A DNA stretch of 64,000 nucleotides from Patiria pectinifera (lineage: Eukaryota > Echinodermata > Asteroidea > Valvatida > Asterinidae). The notes beneath the pieces are model-generated. The model made no database searches. It worked only from the letters and a program-made list of their open reading frames with translations, and was not told the DNA's origin. This document shows, one piece after another, positions 13,301-28,300 of this stretch. Numbering within the stretch: position 1 is the stretch's first letter; every line of letters begins with the position of its first letter. The stretch spans positions 31,051,366 through 31,115,365 of the forward strand of contig CM057135.1 in the NCBI GenBank assembly GCA_029964075.1. The letters are read 5' to 3'. A program made the translations under genes and the position numbers.

Positions 13301-16300
13301 AACCTGATTTGAGATTTAATTTATGCTGTTCCAGAAGGACCTGCAGCCTTTCCTCATTTTGTTGTCTCTCATGGTCTGCGATGAGAAATAGATTATACTC
13401 TATCAGTGGTGTGTCAAGTGAGGACAAATATTCTCTCACAAAAGTTGAGCCACAAACACAGTTTGGATAATATTACGTCATCGGTAGATCTAGAGGTATA
13501 TAACCTCACATTCTAAGAATCAGTGGTGCACTTATCTACTACCCTTGATTGTGCCTGCCAGGTATTCGACCCTTGCATTTACGTATTTTTCTCGTTAGGC
13601 ATCCATATCAACCTCCACATCATACTGATCATGGACTGCAAGAATTCCTCCTTCACCATGAACTGTCAGAGCAACCCAGCATTGTACAAGAAATGCTCCG
13701 TGCAGTGGATGGAAGGTTGGAGCAAAGATAGCATGAAAGAAGTAAGTCTTATCTTTATGCTTCTCAACGCCAGATTTCTTTTAATTTAGTACCTATTCCA
13801 TCATCATTTTCTAAATTTATTTTTTCCTTACGTCTGTGATAGAAATTGTAAATGAAAAAGTTACAAATCCAGTAGGAAATAAATTAATTCGAAAATTTCT
13901 TTTTTTCCAAAATGTTTCCCATTTCCCCATTTTCCTTTAGCTTTGGTATACGAAATTTGAAATTTGAAATACTAGTTATTGCTGCTTCCAGGTATTTGTG
14001 TGTTCACTGAGTTTAAATGTCCAATTCTTGTATAATGAATGCAACATCGTTAAAAAAATCTGGTTCATTTTTTTTCAGTTGCCCAAGATGCTTCTGAGAG
14101 GTCAACCCTCTGACAATGACAAGAAAGATAAGAGCAAAGACAGCAAACGTCATCGTAAGTTTTCTGGTGGCGATGAGCTTATCAAGTCATTCCTTCAGAT
14201 CCATCGCTCAGCATCAGCCAGAGACTCCACACCGCGGCGTTATGTCACATTCCTCCATACTTACATGTCTGTGTATCATCAGAAGAAGGCAGGAGTCGAA
14301 CTCAGACAAAAACACTTGCAGGTTAGTCAGGACCTGGGCAAATGTAATGTCTATCTGGTAGTTCTTAGTTTGGTAAATCAACACCTCAACAGTTGGCTGC
14401 TCTGCTGAAAAAAGTGCATGTGCAGTACTACGTTTCTGCAATGCCTTTCAATTCAATTTGTTTCAATTCAATTCAAGAACCATTTATTTCATACTCCTTT
14501 AGAGATATACATCAATAAATAAAAGATATCTTGTACATAGCAAGATAACAAATTCGATAAATATGTCACACACAAAAATGTAATAAAAGTAAAATACGCT
14601 ATTAATAAATGTTAACTAAGTTTGGTTTAACTTTTTTGTAATAAACTACCCTGCAACGGAGTACAACTGGATTAATTTGAACAATTTTTTGTTGGGAGAA
14701 GAAATAAAAATTGACCATCGATCAAATTAGGAATGGTTATATCATTTATTCATGAAGTATACACCACTAATACCCCTATTATCTGGTATCATTACTGAAA
14801 TGTTTGTCCAATGTTGTTGGTTGGATATCCCTAGGCTGGTGTGTCTAAGCTGAATGAAGCCAAGGCATTGGTTGCTGAGCTGAACAGCAAGGCAGCAGAG
14901 CAGAGCATCACGCTGGCTGAGAAACAGAAAGAAGCTGATGAGGCACTCAAGAAGATCCAGACTAGTATGGAGGTAACTACAACTCATCTTGATCTTGCCA
15001 ACATTTGAATCAGCTTACAAATGTGGATGGGGAATAGAGTAGAGTTGAATTGCCAGTTGTCAGATGTTGTACTGTTTCAGGCCTGTACCCATATTTTGAT
15101 TACATTACATGTAATCTTCTGTACTAAATAAACCTGGACCATGTCAATGTGTATTTAAAGTGTATTCGTTTTGTCAGCCAATTCTGATGTTAAAAAGATG
15201 TGATAAATCTCCCCCTCCCTTAAAGACTTTACTCTCAGTGATATTTAAATGGATAATAGATTGTCAATGCCATCAATTTGTTATTTCGTGTCGTAAATAA
15301 AGCAGTGACTTGTGCTGTGATTTTATCAGCAGTGGTTCAGTTCTCAAGATGAAGTACTAATTATAACTGTAGTAAGTTCTGACATATCTTCCTGTCTCTT
15401 TCAGAATGCTGGAGAGCAGAGACGTGAGATTGAGATCCTCAAACAGCAGGCAGACGAAGAGAACCAGAAACTAGACAAACGTAAACGCATCATCGACGTG
15501 GAGCTAGCTGAGATAGAACCTCAAGTCCAAGCCGCTAAGTCTGCCGTCGGTAGCATCAAGGCAGAGAGTCTGAGTGAGATACGAGCATTGAGGGCACCAC
15601 CTAACGTCATCAGAGATATCCTAGAGGGAGTACTGAGACTTATGGGCATCTTTGATACATCCTGGGTTAGCATGAAGAGGTTCGTTGAATTCTCATCTAT
15701 CTGTTCTCAATTTATTTATTTTTACGAAAAAGCAAATTTCCAAATGTTGATGTCAAAATATCCCATTTAATTTTACAGTGGCTTCTTACCTGATAGGTGC
15801 ATCTTTTATTTCTTAATTTCAAAATCTGTGGACTACCATTTATTTTTTTGTTCACAGATTTTTATCCATCTTGACTGTTTTCCATGATATCTTTTCTGGC
15901 GTCCATGTATTGTGATATTGTCTTACATTTTTTTATATTTCTTTTTATTTTCTCTGCAGCTTTCTTGCCAAGCGTGGCATCAAGGAGGACATTGCTAACT
16001 TTGATGCTCGTAAGATCTCAGCGGAGATCAGGGCTGGGGTTGAGGAACTTCTGGACAGGAACGCTGCCTCGTTTGATCCTCATGTAAGACACTGCAAATA
16101 TTGCACTATTTTAGCGTCCTGTCTAACAGTTCTAAGCTCAACTCTCCCGTCTTTGTGATTAGAACATTTTCAAAACTAACATCAAAGGTTTTTGGCCAGG
16201 TAGTATCTTAGCATCTGAGAATCTTGTTTACTCCTAACCTCGTTGTTTTTCTGTGTTTCAGAATGCAAAGAGAGCCAGCGTAGTTGCAGCCCCATTAGCT

Positions 16301-19300
16301 CAGTGGGTGAAAGCCAACGTCATGTACTCACACGCACTGGAGAAAATAGGCCCTCTAGAGGCAGAACAAAACCATCTCAAAAAGTAAGTCATTTGTTCAA
16401 GACAGTCTCTTTATTACCACAGGACTTTGATAAGTAGACAGTGTGATGTCATTTTAAAAATGTGGCAACCATGAGGAATTTTACCTGAACATACTGAAGG
16501 GATTTTCCACCAAGTAATGTGCCCTGAGAAGCAAACACAGGTCTATTATTGTGACAAAAATGTCTGTTTCTCAGGAATCTTCAGAAAGCTATCGGCCGCA
16601 TGGAAAAACTCCAGAAGGGTCTTGAAGACGTTGACCGACGCGTTGAGGAATACAAGAGGAAATTCCAGAAGCTGAATGAAGAAGCAACTAAGCTGAAACT
16701 AGAATTGGAGAAAGAACAAGAGACAATCAGCTCAGCTGAGAATCTGATTGGCAAACTGGATGGAGAGTATCAGAGATGGAGCACTCAGGTTAGTTTAAAA
16801 ACGTTTGATGAGGCTGAAATATTTAATATTGGCATGGCTTGCCTAATTCATTTGAATTTTCTAGTCATGGGAATTTATGTGAGGGTTGACAAGTATTTGT
16901 TGTAATGGTGTTAAAAATAGCTCACCATTTTAAAACTTGTGGGGCTTTTGTAGCTTTTTAATAAATTCCCACTGATTTCCTCGCCTCTTAAGTTTAGTTT
17001 AATATTGATCTGATGCATTGTTAAACCCTTTGCATTTTGGAGAAAAAAACATGCGTTCTGTGTTGTCTATAAGCTGTACACAGGCCATATAAAAAAAATT
17101 GTCAGGGATATTAAGAGTCTGTTTATAACGCTCTTTCGTCTTGAAAAATTGGTGAACTACTACCTTTCTCACTTCTCTCTGGTGTGGTGTTCTCTCTAAC
17201 ATTCCCTCAAATTGTTCGTTTTTTCCCTCTGAATTTCTCTCCATAATGTGGATGTACAGACCACTGGCTTGGCAGAGCTGGCTGTATCATTTTTGAGCTT
17301 TCTTAAAGGAACCTTGCATAATTGTTTTCAAAGGTAACTGAGCTGAAGACAGACCTTGAGACCCTACCCAAGAAGGCTCAGATTGCTGCTGGATTCATCA
17401 CCTATCTCTCCTCAGCACCCGAGGATGAACGTCGCACTAAACTCAACTCCTGGTCTGAGCAAGCTGGGATGGAGAGATTTGACATGAGACGATTCCTGAG
17501 CACAGAGAGTGAACAGTTGATCTGGAAGGGTGAAGGGTTGCCGAGTGATGATCTCTCCATGGAAAATGCTGTCATCATCTTACAGGTTTGTCCATTTTAA
17601 GGATTGGAGATGTGTATTTACCTTCTTGGATGTTTGACATGTTAAAAAATAAGACAGTTTCTTCAAATATATGACAAACCAGTTGCTAAGCATAGTATTA
17701 TTGCAAGGGATTCACATTGCAGGATTCTCTTGTTAGTTGATGAATAGTCCATATTAACATTTAAATTTAACCCATTGAAAATTGCTACTAAAGTTGAACT
17801 TATGATGCTATAGCTTTGCATGGAACAATGCTTGCATTATGATTTCCAATGTTATTTGACAATAAATGACGGATATTTTATGAAAAAATTATAACAGAAT
17901 TTTTTTATTCTTTATTAAAAACAAATACATATCTTTGTGATATGATGCTTTGGCTTGCATTTTTAACCCATGCTTAATTATTAATTGTACTCAAACTTTC
18001 ATTTTTTATTTTGCCCATTCAATTATTTTAGTGATTAATCATTTGTATTTATTTTATTTCCATCTTTTGAACTGTTCACTCACCCCAATCCCTCTTGCAT
18101 GTTCCCATGTATATTCCATGGCTGCTCATTGCTTACCATGCGTTTTGTCAATACCGCCCCTACCTTGGAATGCTGCCCTCTATTGACGACGATGATGACG
18201 ATAATCCACAACCCGACATCTGTTATTGGTCATAACACAGATTAACGACCTCCCTGTTGTGGTAAGATCGATTAGTTTGCAATCATCATTACTTTGAAAT
18301 GTGTCATCAGCCAGAAATCATGCAGTAGTTTTAGATTCAAAAACTTAGCGAGCTTGCTTAGATATTTATTTTTTGCTCAATTTTCCCACACCCATCCACA
18401 TTACCATTATTGTTTACATTGCTTGCTTTGGTCCTGTTTCTTATCTAACCTTTTCTTGTATTATATTTTGGCAACAGGGATTGTTTTGTTGTAGTTAAAC
18501 TAATGTAGAATTGTAGAGGAGTTAAGAATTAAATGAAAGTTATTGAGAATTCTTGCTAGTTACTTTGCGCATTAAGTATGGAGTTTACAGTAGCACCTCG
18601 TACTCAAATATCTTTGTGAGTTTGTGTCAGACTGAAAAGAACTTGTTTACCTAACGCTTACAAGAGTTCAAGGTTCAAGGTTCAAGGTTCATTTATTTTC
18701 CACAGTATCAAATCAATAAATGACATGAAATAATTACATAACAGAAAAGAATTACAAATAATACAACAAAAGTGATATTTTAAGGACACTGCAGAGAGTA
18801 TGCTCTGTCCGTCTTAAGGCTGAAGACCGACACATGCGTGTTGTTTGAAATTGAGTTTATTGGTAAGGGAGACTTCTACCGTGATGTGTGTTTCTTCTTC
18901 AAACCAACGTGTGTGGGTGTCTTTATGCTTGTGTTCTTGCTACTATGTTTCACTACAACAAAATTCATTTGAACTTGATGTTTCAAAATCCTCATCAAGG
19001 TAAGTTTCTTCAACTGTCTGTAGCAGTGTGAGACTCCCAAAAGCCTCGGAGTGCATAGTAAATGTTTTACTGAACAAAAAGCTGTTTGTGGAAAATCGTC
19101 TCTTGCTAAGCGATTAGAGTATGATTAGAAATTGAAGTAGGAAAAAGTGGTGTTAGTATAGAATTTGCTTGGTTTATTTTTTTGCTAAAATGAGAGTCTT
19201 AAGCTATCCCAGCTATGCATGTAATATACAAGTAGACCCCATCAGCGAGTTCTCTGATTAGTTTCTTTTGATCTTGCCTATGATAACAGAGTTCCTTGAG

Positions 19301-22300
19301 ACCATTCTTGGTAGATCCATCCTCTCGGGCAACCGAATGGCTCAAGACACATCTGAAAGATGCAAGATTGGAGGTTGTCAACCAACAGGTAAGCATCTCA
19401 ATATTTTTGTTTCGTTCCTCTCCATCTACTTCTGAAAATAAATCTGAATGCGTTAAGTGAGTCATGATAGATAAGACTTAAGAGTTGAAATTTTTCAAAC
19501 CATAAACTTGAATTCACACATAATGGAATAGATTACTTCTTTGCCAGATTGTTAGTTAATTGTAAAATGCTCTTAAAATGTATTTCAGTCTTTCAACCAA
19601 ACTCGTTCTTGAATAGAAACCAGAAAAATCATTGTGTAACCTAAAAGAGCTTAGCAAACATAACATCACTTACAATTCCCCCTTTTCTTTTTATAGTATT
19701 CACTATTGATATCTTCATATCACCGTTTATATCTTCATCTTTTCAGGATGCTAACTTTAACACTGCCTTGGAGCTGGCGGTACGTTTTGGCAAGACTCTC
19801 TTGATACAGGAGATGGATGGAATTGAGCCCATCCTGTATCCACTCCTCAGAGCTGATCTAGTCAGTCAAGGTACAGAAATCTCAATCTCATCGTTATATC
19901 TCAGTTTGATTGTTGAGCAATTATCAGTCATTAAAGATCTGTAAATAAATGTCATTTTAGCCTCCACTCAGATTGGAAAGGATGAAACGTTAGAAGGGGC
20001 TTTAAACCCCCGTCTTTTGAATCTGTCAGCTCTAATTTCTACATTTCTATTTCTCACAAAACTGTTATCACCGTTGACTCATTTTGTAATTAATTAATTT
20101 AATGGATAGATCACTCACATGCTTGTTCATTTGAAGAGTCCAATTTTGAGTTTTTTTATCTGTCTATGCAGGACCCCGTTTTGTGATTCAGATCGGAGAC
20201 AAGGTGATAGACTACCATGAGGATTTCCGTCTGTTCATGACGACACGTAACCCCAACCCTGAGATCCCACCTGATGCTGCATCCATCATCTCTGAGGTTA
20301 ACTTCACAACCACCAGGGCAGGCTTGACTGGACAGGTAGATAGGAAATCATAATCATTATGTCTGGGATCAATTTAGCTAAGACAACCAAACTGTCCTCT
20401 CCAGTACAAAATCTATGATGAGAAGTTGTCATTTTTTTCTGTAATGCCTCAATACATTTATTTTCACAGCATCTTTTCCTTTGATATTTCAGCTAATGTT
20501 TATATTGCTTATTTCTTCAGTTATTGGCCAACACCATCCAGCATGAGAAACCAGAGTTGGAGGTTCGTAAGACGGAACTCTTGAAGCAAGAGGAAGATCT
20601 CAAGATCCAATTGGCTGAGCTGGAACAATCACTCCTTGAGGTACCAATCCTTTCATCCAATCTAGATTCTGATTACAAAATCTGAACATCAACTCACTTC
20701 ATCTCAAATAAATCACAGAGATAGGCCTACTGAGTAAGTTTTGGGAATCAAATGTTAGGAGTGAACAGTTTATTGACTTGACCACTTTCCTAGCATCTTG
20801 GTCAAAACGTAATATTTTAGAGATACACCTCCTTAAAGAGCTCTATATTTTCTTCTCGTTTACAGACCCTGGCCAAATCAGAAGGCAACATTCTAGAGAA
20901 CAAAGCCCTCTTGGAATCTCTGAACAAGACTAAAGAGAGCAGTCAGACCATCTCCAATTCTCTGGGGGAATCAGTCCATCTTCAGGCCTCCTTAGATCAG
21001 GAGAGGTCAGCTTATTTACCCCTGGCAGAGAACGGTAGCACCTTGTTCTTTGTCATCAGTGACTTGGCTAAGCTGAATAATATGTACCGCTTCAGTCTGG
21101 GGGCATTCTTGAGGCTGTTCCTCAGAGCGTTGGAAGGAAGAACTGTAAGTACTTTATAAATATCTGAAAAATCTCATAAAATAACTACAAGAATAGGTTG
21201 TGGAGTGAGTTTCACAACACATCTTTAAAAAAAAAATAATTTAGACAAGTTTGATTTTAATTTAGGCCATAAGAGCTGAGAAGGTATCGTACAGAAAGTA
21301 AGACACTGAAATTCTAACACTTAGAGGGCAATTTCTTTGCCTTGAGAACTTGTTAGTAACAGTTTGCAGCAACTTGTATTCCTCAAGTAAAACACAAATA
21401 AATGTAAATTTGTGTGCACTATTTGCTTTACAATGCACCTTCAGAACAAAGTAGGGGTTGATTTTCATCTGTTCACTATCTGGGTCATTCCATAAATTTG
21501 TGGTCCAAAGTGTGACCGTTTTTGTCCTAGTTACACCTAAACTGTGTAATTTGCCACGCAAGTATCATTAAAATAGATTTCAAACTAGTTTTTGAAAATT
21601 TGTTTGGTAGGTACTTTGCTTTACAAAATCACTCTTGGAGATGGAAGGCATTAAAGAGTGCGTCTTTAATTTGCAAAATCTTATGTCGCTTCTTACTCGC
21701 AATTGTTTAATCTTAACATGCTTAATGATTGTATGCAATACAGGATGGCAGCAGTACAGAGATGCGCATCCAGAAGCTTGGCGTCTCCCTACAGAACCTT
21801 GTCTATGAGTACGTCTGTAGGTCACTCTTCAAGGCAGATAGGCTCATGTTTGCTCTCCATCTAGTACATGGCATGCATGCTCATCACTTCAAGGAAAATG
21901 TAAGTTCTTGATGAGATACAATAAAGCTGCGATTACATTTTCAAAACCAGAAGTAAATTCCATGATGCCAAATTGTGGGGCGTTTGGGAATCATTCTTCA
22001 ATGAAAGAATATTCAGAAACATTCATATTCACAAAAAGTACAAGTACAACAATAAGTAAAAATGTATTTTTGAAATTTTTTTAAAAAGGAATCCTATCTG
22101 CTTTGGGAATTTATTGTCCTTTTTCCAAAAACAAATTGTGACCGCAAACATGAGATTAAAGGCTGCAGCATTGAGAACTGTAGTAGCAAAGTCAATTGTG
22201 AACAGAAACATTAGCCATTAAATAAACCACAGACTTCCTTTATCATTTTAGTGCCCTCATTGAGTTGGAGAACATACTACGATTGTCCTTGGTTTACGCT

Positions 22301-25300
22301 TTGTTTTGTCTTCTTTCAGGAATGGGAGGCTTTCCTCGGTCAGATTGTCTCTGATGTCAAGTCTGATGCTAGCAAGTCAAGAGATTCTCTGCCCAGCTGG
22401 ATAGACCAAGATAGAATCCAAGTTGTCTCGGTCATAAAGGTCAGTTAGAGTCTTGACTAGATAATCAAGAATTTAAATTTGATTGTATTGTTTGTTTATC
22501 GATGGACTCGGCAGTTCTGTAATTTGTAGGATTGAACATGAGTAATATATTTGTTACAATGTTTGGAAAAGCTGTGGACCAAGAATATATTCATAAAATT
22601 ATTCACCATTTTTTAAAAATTGTTTGATATTTGTTTGATTTTGTTTGATTTTGTTTTTTTTCTTTTTTTTGCAGTCCAACTTTCCCCAGTTGTACCAGAC
22701 CCTGAGCCTGTCTGATTCCAGTCTTTGGTCCTCATTCTCAAGAAGCTCTCAGTGTGAGCAGGAATTCCCATCAAGTCTGGAAAAGAAGATCTCACCATTC
22801 CAACAGGTACACGAACCAACAAATTAAAGTCAACATTCAGGAAAGCTTGCGGCTCTCAGAAAACCCAGTACCTTTCTTCTGTGTTCATAGAAGGGTGTGA
22901 AATTATCGGTGAACCATGATTTTCTAATTACGTTTGTAACATTTGAACAAGTTTCATTCATCACGTCAATCATTCATGCTTTGCAACTATTCAGATGATT
23001 TGTTAATGCATTTTTAAAGAAATACAATATGTCTTCTACTAAGTGATACTTTCTTGCTATCATTCCTTGTAGACATTGATTGTTCAAGCACTCCGACCAG
23101 ACAGATTGCAGAGCTCTATGGCCATGTTTGCTGGTAAAGTTCTCGGTGAGTTTTATTAGGTTATGAAGGTTCAGATTTTGTGAGTGTAGTATGTAGGAAA
23201 TCTCTAAGACATTACAAGGCTCCAGCAAGCAACAGGATGTCCTATTTGTCTGAATGTTTTCATTTTCTTATCTGTTGGTTTGTAGGCATGAAGGAGTTAT
23301 CGCCACCGACACTGAACCTGAAGCGTCTGTGTCAGGAGACGGTACCCACTGAGCCAATCTTAGTCATCATATCACCAGGTGCTGATCCATCCCAAGAATT
23401 ACAAGAACTGGCTAATGAGGTCATTGGAGCTGAGAAATATCACCAGGTTAGAAGAAATATGTATTGAGTTTACAAATCATTATTTAGTTAACTCACTTGC
23501 AGCTCTGCCACATTGTATTACAATGTATTACATTGTATATTATTGTAATTATTACCTGATGAAATGGCAAAAACCATACAGTAGTGGGCATTTTTTTTAT
23601 GGCATTACAGGGAGTAACAGGCAAGGTGGTTTAGGGCAGTAAAGGGACTAAGGGACTAAAAAAAAGCTAAATATTCATATTTATGTAATGGTTATGTTCA
23701 TGTTTTTGGAGTTTGCTAGGAGACTTGGTGAAGCATCATTTTGCAGTCCGGAGGACTTGGATTCGATGCCAAGTGCAATCAAATTAAATATACTCTTCAC
23801 AATTTATTGTCATAAATGAAAAAAAAAATCTGACCTGTCTTAACCTTTGACACTTGACCTGTTTTACCCCTAGGTTGCCATGGGTCAGGGTCAGGCAGAT
23901 ATTGCTATGCAGCTTCTCCATGATTGCGCTCGTAACGGAGAGTGGCTCTGCTTGAAGAATCTACATCTAGTCACAGCATGGCTACCGGTACTTGAGAAGG
24001 TAGGATGAGTAAAAGATCATCAACAAGTGTCTTGAAAGATACAGAGAATGCAGAGTTCTAAACCACAAAGTTGGGAGAACATTTCTTTGCAAACATTTTT
24101 TATGCTTACATGTACACAGTGTTCATACTTTTGTTCGACAAAGAAAAGATAAATTATAATTGAAATGTAATTATGATAATTGTAAAGTCATCTTGAGTGA
24201 GTATTCCTGATTGTCTTTGTAGGAGTTGAACACCCTTGAGCCTAATGAGAAGTTCCGTTTATGGCTGACGGCTGAGAGTCATCCTAAGTTCCCTACCATC
24301 CTGCTACAGTCTAGTCTCAAGATCACTTATGAGGTAAGAGAGTCCAAACTAGAATTCTTCAATGCGTTGTATGAACTCAAATTGTCTTTTGTTGTTTATT
24401 TTACTTTTTTCCAAGTTCTATTATTATTTCAACTAATAGTATTTCTATATGCCTAGGAAATCAGCAATATACATTTGTGTTCATAACTTAAAATAGATCA
24501 TTATGCAGTTTTCACATCGCCATCAGGCATTATGTCTTGTTGATCATTACTGAAACCTCAACTCCAACAGCACCTGTTTCAGTTGAACTCTTAGAATTTT
24601 GAAGCCATGAATGCATGAAAGCACTAGTTCTGTATTAGTAAACAGAATATGAAAAGGCCCAAATCCTCTTAAATCCACCTGTTTTAAATTGACCCTATAA
24701 GAACCTTAGTCTGAGATAAAACACCTGCTAGTGCTCCACATTTAAGAACTTTGTCTTTGTTTGCAGGCCCCACCAGGCATCAAGAAGAACCTCCTGCGTA
24801 GCTACGAGTCTTGGTCCCCTGAGTTTATCTCCAAGGATAACAACACCATCCGAGCCCAGGCTTTGTTTGCTTTGGCCTGGTTCCATGCAGTCTGCCAGGA
24901 GAGACGCAACTTCATCCCGCAAGGATGGACTAAGTTCTATGAGTTCTCCCTGTCGGATCTCAGAGCCGGGGCTGACATCATCAACAGATTGGCCACGGGC
25001 AAGAGTAAGTCATTTGAATAGGGAAGGGTTGGTGAGATTGTTTAAGAAACAAGACTTATTACTGAAACAAATAGTGTTGTAGTCTAGTCCATCATAAGTC
25101 CATCACATGTCTGGTCACAAGTACATCTTAAGTCCTTCCACAAGTCAAATTACAAGTAATAGCAGATAAACAATTAAAAAAAATGCCTTTGTTAGAGTTC
25201 AGTTTAATAGATTGTGACCCGACGTGAAACTTCAGGACTTGTTACGAACTTGGGACTGGAAGACTTGTGATTGACTTGTGAGGACTTGTAAGAGCTTGTG

Positions 25301-28300
25301 ACGCACCCAACTACAACACTAACTAAAATGATCTTCAGACACATTTGCCAAATAAAAACATCTTCTGAAATTGTCAGTTTTCTACTGTATCTGGAGCTTG
25401 ACTCATCCTCTGTTTCCTGCAGGTAAAGAGCTACAATGGGACTTCATCCACGGTCTGTTTGAGAACGCCATCTATGGTGGTCGTGTGGATAACCCGTTTG
25501 ATATGAGAGTCCTGCGTTCCTACTTATCTCAATACTTCAACAAGGATACACTGACTGGTGGAGGCTCAAGGAGAGCTAAGAAGATTGCTGCTGGAGTCTC
25601 AGTGCCTTCCTCAGCCTACTACAGGGTGAGTTGAGCATGGTACAGTATTTCACAGGTTGTGGGTTCCAGTCCAGCTTTGTGTCTTTGTCCAACAAAAGTC
25701 AGATGACGTCAAGCTAATGTGAACTTGATGAAGGATGTTCCTTTACGTCTTGTGAGTCATGCCTGATAAAGCCAGTAGTTTTTTCTCTGGCAAGATCTAA
25801 GTATCATGCACATGGGTCACGTTTGTGGCAGGAACATGTGGTCTTTTAAGGGGTGTGTTCCCAACAAGAAAAGGAAAATTTCGAATTGAATTCTTCGAGC
25901 ATACAGATTATTTATACACTCCCTATGTCTCATAAGATGAGCTCTCTTTCTGACTTATCTAATGTCTTCAACAATCACAATATATTTTGGGAAATACTGA
26001 AATTGGAAAATATCTTTGGGAAATACTAATATTGGGCATTTAACGGCCTTATTTTCTGTCATTTTTTCAGGACTACACTGACATGGTCAAGTCGTTCCCT
26101 GAGGATGACAAACCATCCTACTTTGGCCTACCAGCCAACATTGAGCGTTCCTCACAGCGTATCATCAGTAGTCAGGTTATCTCACAGCTCAAGATCCTGC
26201 GTCGTCTTGATGAAGCGGCCGTCAAGTTTGATATGGATCGCTGGAACACAGAGCTCGGACCAATCCTGAACCTATGGAAAAAACTTAACCAGGTACAAGA
26301 ACAAGCAAATATGTCTTTGACAAGCCAATTAAATGCCTTTATAGGGAAAACAGCTTTGTCAAATACTTTACAAGAATGTTGCTCTTCCTTTCTCTCACTT
26401 TCTGTACTAGCATTTTGTCTCTTATCAAAACAATTAAATGACATCTTTCTTCGTATTACTTTGCTAGTTACACACTATTTAGTATAGTTGCCATCTTCTG
26501 TGCTGTATTCCAATAGAGTACCAAAGTGCGCCGCATATTCTGTTCCATGCACACAGCTTAAGTGTGTGAAGACATCAGCGCGCGAACCAGAGTGAACCAG
26601 AACAATGACAGCTCACGTCACACTTCGGTACTTTATAGTTCAGTACCAAAATTGATCTTGCTTTTAATTGCACAATTTTTGAAAAGTTGTTTTCTCAAAG
26701 CTAGAGTTTTATAAATCTCTGGGAAAGAAACTCTCATGACACTAAAATTTCTCTTTTCTCATCCTCACAGGGTTCCCAGCTGATCCAACTGAAACTTCAG
26801 CCTCCGAGTGAGAAGTCAGGCAGTTCAGATAGTCCAGTCACATCCTTCATCCAGCTGGAGCGATATAACGCTATCGTGCTGGTACAGTTTGTCCATTCTA
26901 CCCTAGCAGCCCTCAGTAAAGTCATCCGTGGCAGTACACTACTGACTAGTGAAGTGCAGAAGATGGCTGCTCTGCTGCTCAAACAAGAGGTAGGATTGAA
27001 GGGTTTTTTTTTTATAAAACAGAATAGGTGATGCCTGAAAGCTATATGGTTGAGCGCTTGAACCTTATGTAGAAGTAAGATACATCTGTTTTTGGAATAC
27101 TTCTACAAACTTATCAAAGAATTTAACTGATTGTTTTTAGCACACTCTAAACAAAAACCACACAGTGAAAACATCATTAGCAATGAAACACTTTTTAAGG
27201 TTAATACCGACAAAATTATAAGTTGAATTAGGACAAACAACTATTTTTGATTTAAAAACATCAAATGTAAATGTCTATTTGGGAACCTGAGTTTAACAAA
27301 GGTATTTATTAATGTCCTTTTTGAAATTCACTCTTTTTTTAGACACCCCTAGATTGGATGAGTAAATGGGATGGTCCAGAAGATCCCATACAGTACTTGC
27401 GTACATTAGTGGCTCGTACCATGGCCATACAGGGGTGGGTACAGAAGGCAGAGTCCAGGTCCTTGTTGAGTGAAACGCTGGACCTGTCGGAACTGTTTCA
27501 TCCGGATACATTCCTGAATGCACTGAGACAGCAAACTGCCAGGTATGTGGTATAGCAATGAAATTGGACTGGAACTAGATTCGAACCTGCTTCCTTTGGA
27601 TTACAACTCTAGTGCAGTATGAACTGAGCCAGTCAGTCCATTTATGGTACTTAACTCAAATGGTCGTTTCAGATTTGCGGCCATGAGCAGCCCACCTTTG
27701 GTTTGTGTACATTTCTCACACTACTTGAATGAGTTTGATCAAGCTACAGTACTCACACAATCAAAAGCCATGAATACTTTTTTGATTGATATCTGGGAAG
27801 AGTCGATATATTTGTTTGTGTGACTGACTGAATCTGTTGTTGTTCTTTTGACAGAGATATCAAGACATCTATGGACAATCTCAAGTTTGTCTGTCGATGG
27901 GGTGGAAGCATCTCTGGTGCCAAGCATCAAGTCAAGGTAGATAACAAACTTGGTCCACATCAAATGGCTTGGTTGCGACCGGCAGTAACACACGTGTCTA
28001 AGGGAAGTGGCTTCAGCAGCTTCCATAGGAGCATGTGTAATTTCAAGCTGTAGTCAAGATGAACCTAGATCCTTACTCAAACTCAACTCGTGACATAAAC
28101 CAATCCTAGTCTTATTAGGCAGCATCTCTGCCAAGCTAATATATGAAGAGTTTCTTTCAACACACGAAAAATGCCATTTTGTTACCTGTTAGAATCCTGC
28201 TGTCTCCTGGCTTCCCAAGTCAGTTTCGACAGCTGTTTTGTAGTTTAACACAATTTGAGAATACAATAACGCAAAAACTGAAGTTAAGAAACAATATTTA

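Noticed and set aside
27566-27639. Functional tRNA gene on the reverse strand
   Set aside because: Acceptor ends pair and the B box is good, but the D and anticodon stems have several mismatches, so a SINE/pseudogene is more likely.
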